Source of the DNA: Phyllostachys edulis
Taxonomy: Eukaryota; Streptophyta; Magnoliopsida; Poales; Poaceae
Assembly (NCBI GenBank): GCA_036346405.1
Contig: CM070550.1
Location: 13,860,115-13,924,114 of the forward strand
Length of the DNA: 64,000 nt
Reading direction: 5' to 3'
Below, in pieces: positions 59,771-64,000 of the stretch; position 1 is the stretch's first letter, and each line of letters begins with the position of its first letter. A program made the position numbers and the translations under genes. A model generated the notes under the pieces. That model saw nothing but the letters and a program-made list of their open reading frames with translations. It was not told the origin of the DNA and did no database searches.

Positions 59771-60045
59771 CAAAAGGTCTCAGAGCTGCCGAGGAGCAAA
59801 GGGCAAGGCCAATGCACGGGTTGTTGAGCTTGAAAAGCAGGTGCGGAGCATGATTTTGTTTAGAACAAGAAAAAAATCCATGACCAATTAAAATATACCA
59901 ATTGGAACTTGTAGTTTCTCATCTTCTTTATTCCAGATTGACAAGATCAGGAAGGATGTTGAGCACAGAGTAGCAAAAGAGCAACACTGGAGAATAGGGC
60001 TAAAGATGCAGAGAAGTGCAAGAGCTGAACTCAAAAGTTGAGGCA
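59771..60045 (+). pseudogene. frameshifted coiled-coil protein fragment
   Basis: Two exon-like segments with good borders, 59771-59840 and 59937-60045 (acceptors TACAG and TTCCAG, donors GTGCGG and GTAAGT). The first reads KGKANARVVELEKQ and the second IDKIRKDVEHRVAKE, a heptad-rich coiled coil. The continuation is recognisable only by changing frame (NRAKDAEKCK, then ELNSKVEA), so at least two single-base shifts have broken it. I do not recognise the parent gene. Together with the bromodomain exons upstream it may form a chimeric locus. Confidence 0.45.
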
Positions 60046-60060
60046 GTAAGTAATCATCCC

Positions 60061-60102
60061 CCACCCGCACGCGCACACGCACCCGCACACGCACACGCAC
60101 CA
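60061..60102. repeat. CA/CG-rich short tandem repeat
   Basis: Alternating CACCCGCACGCGCACACGCA-type units over about 42 bases, directly after the donor of the coiled-coil fragment. Confidence 0.8.
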
Positions 60103-60881
60103 CCCCAAACAAAAAAGAATTGTAGTGCTTTTCTGAGGAACAACTATATTCATGTGTTACTCTCCTGGAGCCGGTGCAGACAGTCTGCAATCCCCTAGAT
60201 GGCTTTCCATCTAATCTGTCCTACACAGTTGGTTATTGTTTCTGTTACTTGTTTGCTAAAAATTGCCATCCCGTTTGTACTTCTAAAAATATGTGTGTCT
60301 GTGTGTGTAGGTACCGAAACAAACACCGCCTTCTTCACATCGCTTACCTGCTGCCGAAGGAGATAAGCATCAACAGTACATCTCTTTCACGTTATTCTGG
60401 CTATTGTTTTTCTAGAATCTGCCATATCCATCGATACATTGCATATACTGCCTCTTCTCTTCGCATATCATACTGATCATTAGGTTAAACCCTGTTTTAA
60501 TCAGCGTTCACATTTCAGCTTCCAGAGATCCTTCTATCGCATGTTTCATCTTCTGAATATCTTTATAATACATCCAACTATTTAGCTAACAATCATAGAT
60601 ACAGTATAGTTACTTACTCTTACACTTCCTTGCGTGCCAAGGCGCACGCAGATGCTGATTCATCAATTCCTAATGCTAGATGTTGACCTGCACTATTACT
60701 GTAATGAGCACATAACTAAAGACAATCCCACATGCAGGTACAGGTGCTTGGAACCCATCTCCATAGGTTCGACAACAAAATTCCAGGTCAATCCATTTTT
60801 AGTTACAATTTCCATTGCCAGGTTATATTATATTGAGCACAAAATAGAAAAGATATGAGAGTATAATCATTCCTGCTTTGT

Positions 60882-60949
60882 TTTGCCTATATTTATGCTT
60901 CTAACTGATCTGTTGTTTGCCTATATTTATGCTTCTAACTGATCTGTTG
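60882..60949. repeat. 34-bp perfect tandem duplication
   Basis: TTTGCCTATATTTATGCTTC starts at 60882 and again at 60916. The two units, each ending CTAACTGATCTGTTG, are almost identical. Confidence 0.9.
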
Positions 60950-61729
60950 ATGCCTGCTATCTAAGAATAATTTAGCTTTCTAATTTCCCTTCTTTACTGC
61001 AGAATGGGTTGCATCGTATATTTCTATACATTTTCTCATGTCTGAAAGATTCCTTGCCAAAGTGTTGTACTGAATCAAGTACTTTCTTTTTTTCTTTTGC
61101 TTATTACAACTATATATTTTGAGCTGATTACTCAATTCATACCTTTCTATGTAAGTCGTCTGCATTAGCTTTAGCCAAAGCATATGTACTATATAAACAC
61201 CATGTTCTGTACTTCAAATATTAGGTCAAAAATGGTGGGAGATGGTATATTGCTACAAATAAAAACATTGCTATGATCATCGTGAACATTGCTGAACTGA
61301 AGATGCAAATTCTCGCTATATACAACATGGTAATTCTGATTTTGAGTAAATCCCTGTTAATTCGTTAGTCTGAAAGTAAATTACGTGTCTTGCATGTTTC
61401 TTTTACATCTGGTATAAGTAATAAGTTCCACACTGATGATGTCTCTTTCGTTTCTAGCAGATGCTTATTCGTAAAAAGATTCTGACCTACCTAGCTCCGT
61501 GCTTTTTTATCTACTTTAAATACTTAGTGATGTACCCTCTGCTATATTTCTACCTTTTCCTGCTCTACAATGTTTTGATCCCTCATGAGGTGGATGTATG
61601 ATCTCTGAAATTAATATACCGGATGGACAGAGGCAGATCAGGTTTTGCTACTCTTTTCAAAGACACAAATGTATGTCATAGCATTCTAAATCAAAAATTT
61701 AGCATACTTTGTGTGCATGATGCTAATGC

Positions 61730-62782
<1,053 letters not shown>

Positions 62783-62791
62783 CTGAATTGA

Positions 62792-63134
62792 GAACTTTTT
62801 TATTAATTAACTTTTTAAAAATTTTTATTTTAAAGTTAACCCCCGCGTATTTTATTTCTAATTCTGACCCATTTGGTCACGCCACTATCCGTGGTGTGAC
62901 AAAACAACGCTGTCACGCGGTAGAATAAGTCCGCTAAATAGCACTTTAATTTTGTCACGCCATTGACCGTGGCGTGACCAAACAACACTGTCACGTCACA
63001 GGTGGTGGCGCGACAGCGTTGTTTTATCATACCACGGGTGGTATCGTGACCAAAGAGGTTAGAATTGAAAATAAAGTGCGCCAGGTTAACTTTAAAATAA
63101 AAATTAAAAAAAGGTTAATTAATAAAAAAAATTC
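62792..63134. mobile_element. Mutator-like foldback element
   Basis: The flanking nonamers CTGAATTGA (62783-62791) and CTAAATTGA (63135-63143) agree at 8 of 9 positions. The termini GAACTTTTTTATTAATTAAC and, inverted, GAATTTTTTTTATTAATTAAC continue into long inverted arms with AATTTTTATTTTAAAGTTAA. The centre repeats TCACGCCA and GGTGTGAC motifs in both orientations. The ends resemble those of the foldback at 19244-19798. Confidence 0.8.
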
Positions 63135-63143
63135 CTAAATTGA

Positions 63144-64000
63144 TTTGGTTCCGGAGCTAGCTAGAGAAGGGGGAAAAAGGAATAATGAATTGGCTCGAGC
63201 AACAAAATCAACCACACTTCAAAACAAAAGGGGAAAGATATAGGATGTCTGGAAAGAGAGAACAAATCACTTGCCTCAAATAATTGGATGTCTATTAGTC
63301 ATAAACCATTTAACATCCAGTAGGCACGTGCTAGGCAGGAATTTGAGAGGGGCTCCGCTTTTTTCCCGTGTGGTACATTTAGTCATAAACACAGCATGTG
63401 TTTGCACTTAAGAGTCAAATTTGGTGCTGAACCTTTGCAGAAACACAAATTTAAAATGATGCTGGACCTTGTGAGGAGATTTCTATTTGCAGGCATATGC
63501 ATCCGTCCTTTAAATGTAATCACTTCGTTATAAAATGCCTATGCACAAACTATATATGATCTCCTGAAGTCCTGGGCTATCCTACCAGTTAAATGGAGCG
63601 AAAAAGGGAGCGACCTCAGACGCGCTACGTCGCCCCTATTCTTTTGGCGTGTTCGATCCCGCGTCGCTCGCATTCGCGCCGTCCGATTTTTTTTTGCTTT
63701 GCGTGCTCGCTGCCTTCGCGTCGTCATCTTCTCTCGATTCTTCGGTTGCTTTCCCCCTCACTTCCAACGCCAGCAGGCGAGTCCTCCAGCTCTGTAGCCT
63801 CCGCTTCGTCGTCCCCCTCCCCCTCCCTCGCCCCCGTGGCCTCACTTTTCATCCCATCGCCGACCCTCGCAGCCCGTTGCTTCGTCCTCCCCCCCGGCAG
63901 CTCAGCTCCCCTTTTTCTTCCTCCTCCCCGGCAGCTTGGTTCCCCTTCTCCTTCCTCACGTGCCCCTTCTCCTCCCTCCCCTGGCGCCCTCCTCCTCGGC
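63144..64000. other. right edge, nothing identified
   Basis: AT-rich to about 63590, then GC- and pyrimidine-rich to the end. The latter could be the leader of a gene beyond the window, but no start codon context or motif supports a call. Confidence 0.35.

Noticed and set aside
63539..63845. Arg/Lys-rich minus-strand frames at the right edge
   Set aside because: Low-complexity composition from a pyrimidine-rich plus strand; no motif or splice support.

Overview
The window is nuclear DNA from a grass (Poaceae). It carries a Sirevirus-type copia element, several copia and gypsy LTRs, MITEs, Mutator-like and hAT elements, and a Helitron. The first exons are GC-rich and intron-bearing, and one stretch looks like chloroplast DNA. 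Species was not determined. All family names come from sequence recognition without a database search.

Positions 1-9929 are a stack of nested retrotransposons. A Sirevirus copia element enters from the left edge and ends in a 3' LTR at 3097-9699. A gypsy-type solo LTR (3706-8606, target duplication CCGGT) sits inside that LTR. A copia solo LTR (4514-6080, duplication CATTT) sits inside the gypsy LTR. The Sirevirus itself lies in another copy of the innermost LTR family, whose tail is at 9700-9929. Two MITE-like elements follow.

Positions 12444-56324 hold three complete genes, all on the minus strand. (1) A Ste20/Hippo-class protein kinase, orthologous to Arabidopsis SIK1, has 18 coding exons at 25239-12444 and 837 codons. 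(2) CstF50, the WD40 subunit of the cleavage stimulation factor for mRNA 3' ends, has 13 coding exons at 43036-30017 and 432 codons. (3) A mitochondrial carrier like SLC25A44 has 6 coding exons at 56324-44713 and 323 codons. I joined all exons at GT/AG sites. Each open frame is continuous and ends at the place expected for its family. The introns are heavily loaded with transposons: four copia elements or element arrays, a tandem TRIM-like array, a Helitron, a Mutator-like foldback, two hAT elements nested in other elements, a SINE-like fragment and a plastid-derived insert. No gene shows a broken exon. The three proteins act in different processes (signalling, mRNA processing, mitochondrial transport), so nothing suggests a functional cluster.

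Positions 26135-29358, between the kinase and CstF50, are a Mutator-like element with 9-bp target duplications. It has no recognised transposase and looks like a Pack-MULE.

Positions 56325-64000 hold a plus-strand region with a TATA-like box, three well-spliced exons of a truncated bromodomain protein, and a frameshifted coiled-coil fragment. A compound CA/TA microsatellite and another Mutator-like foldback element follow. The last 850 bases hold nothing I can name.
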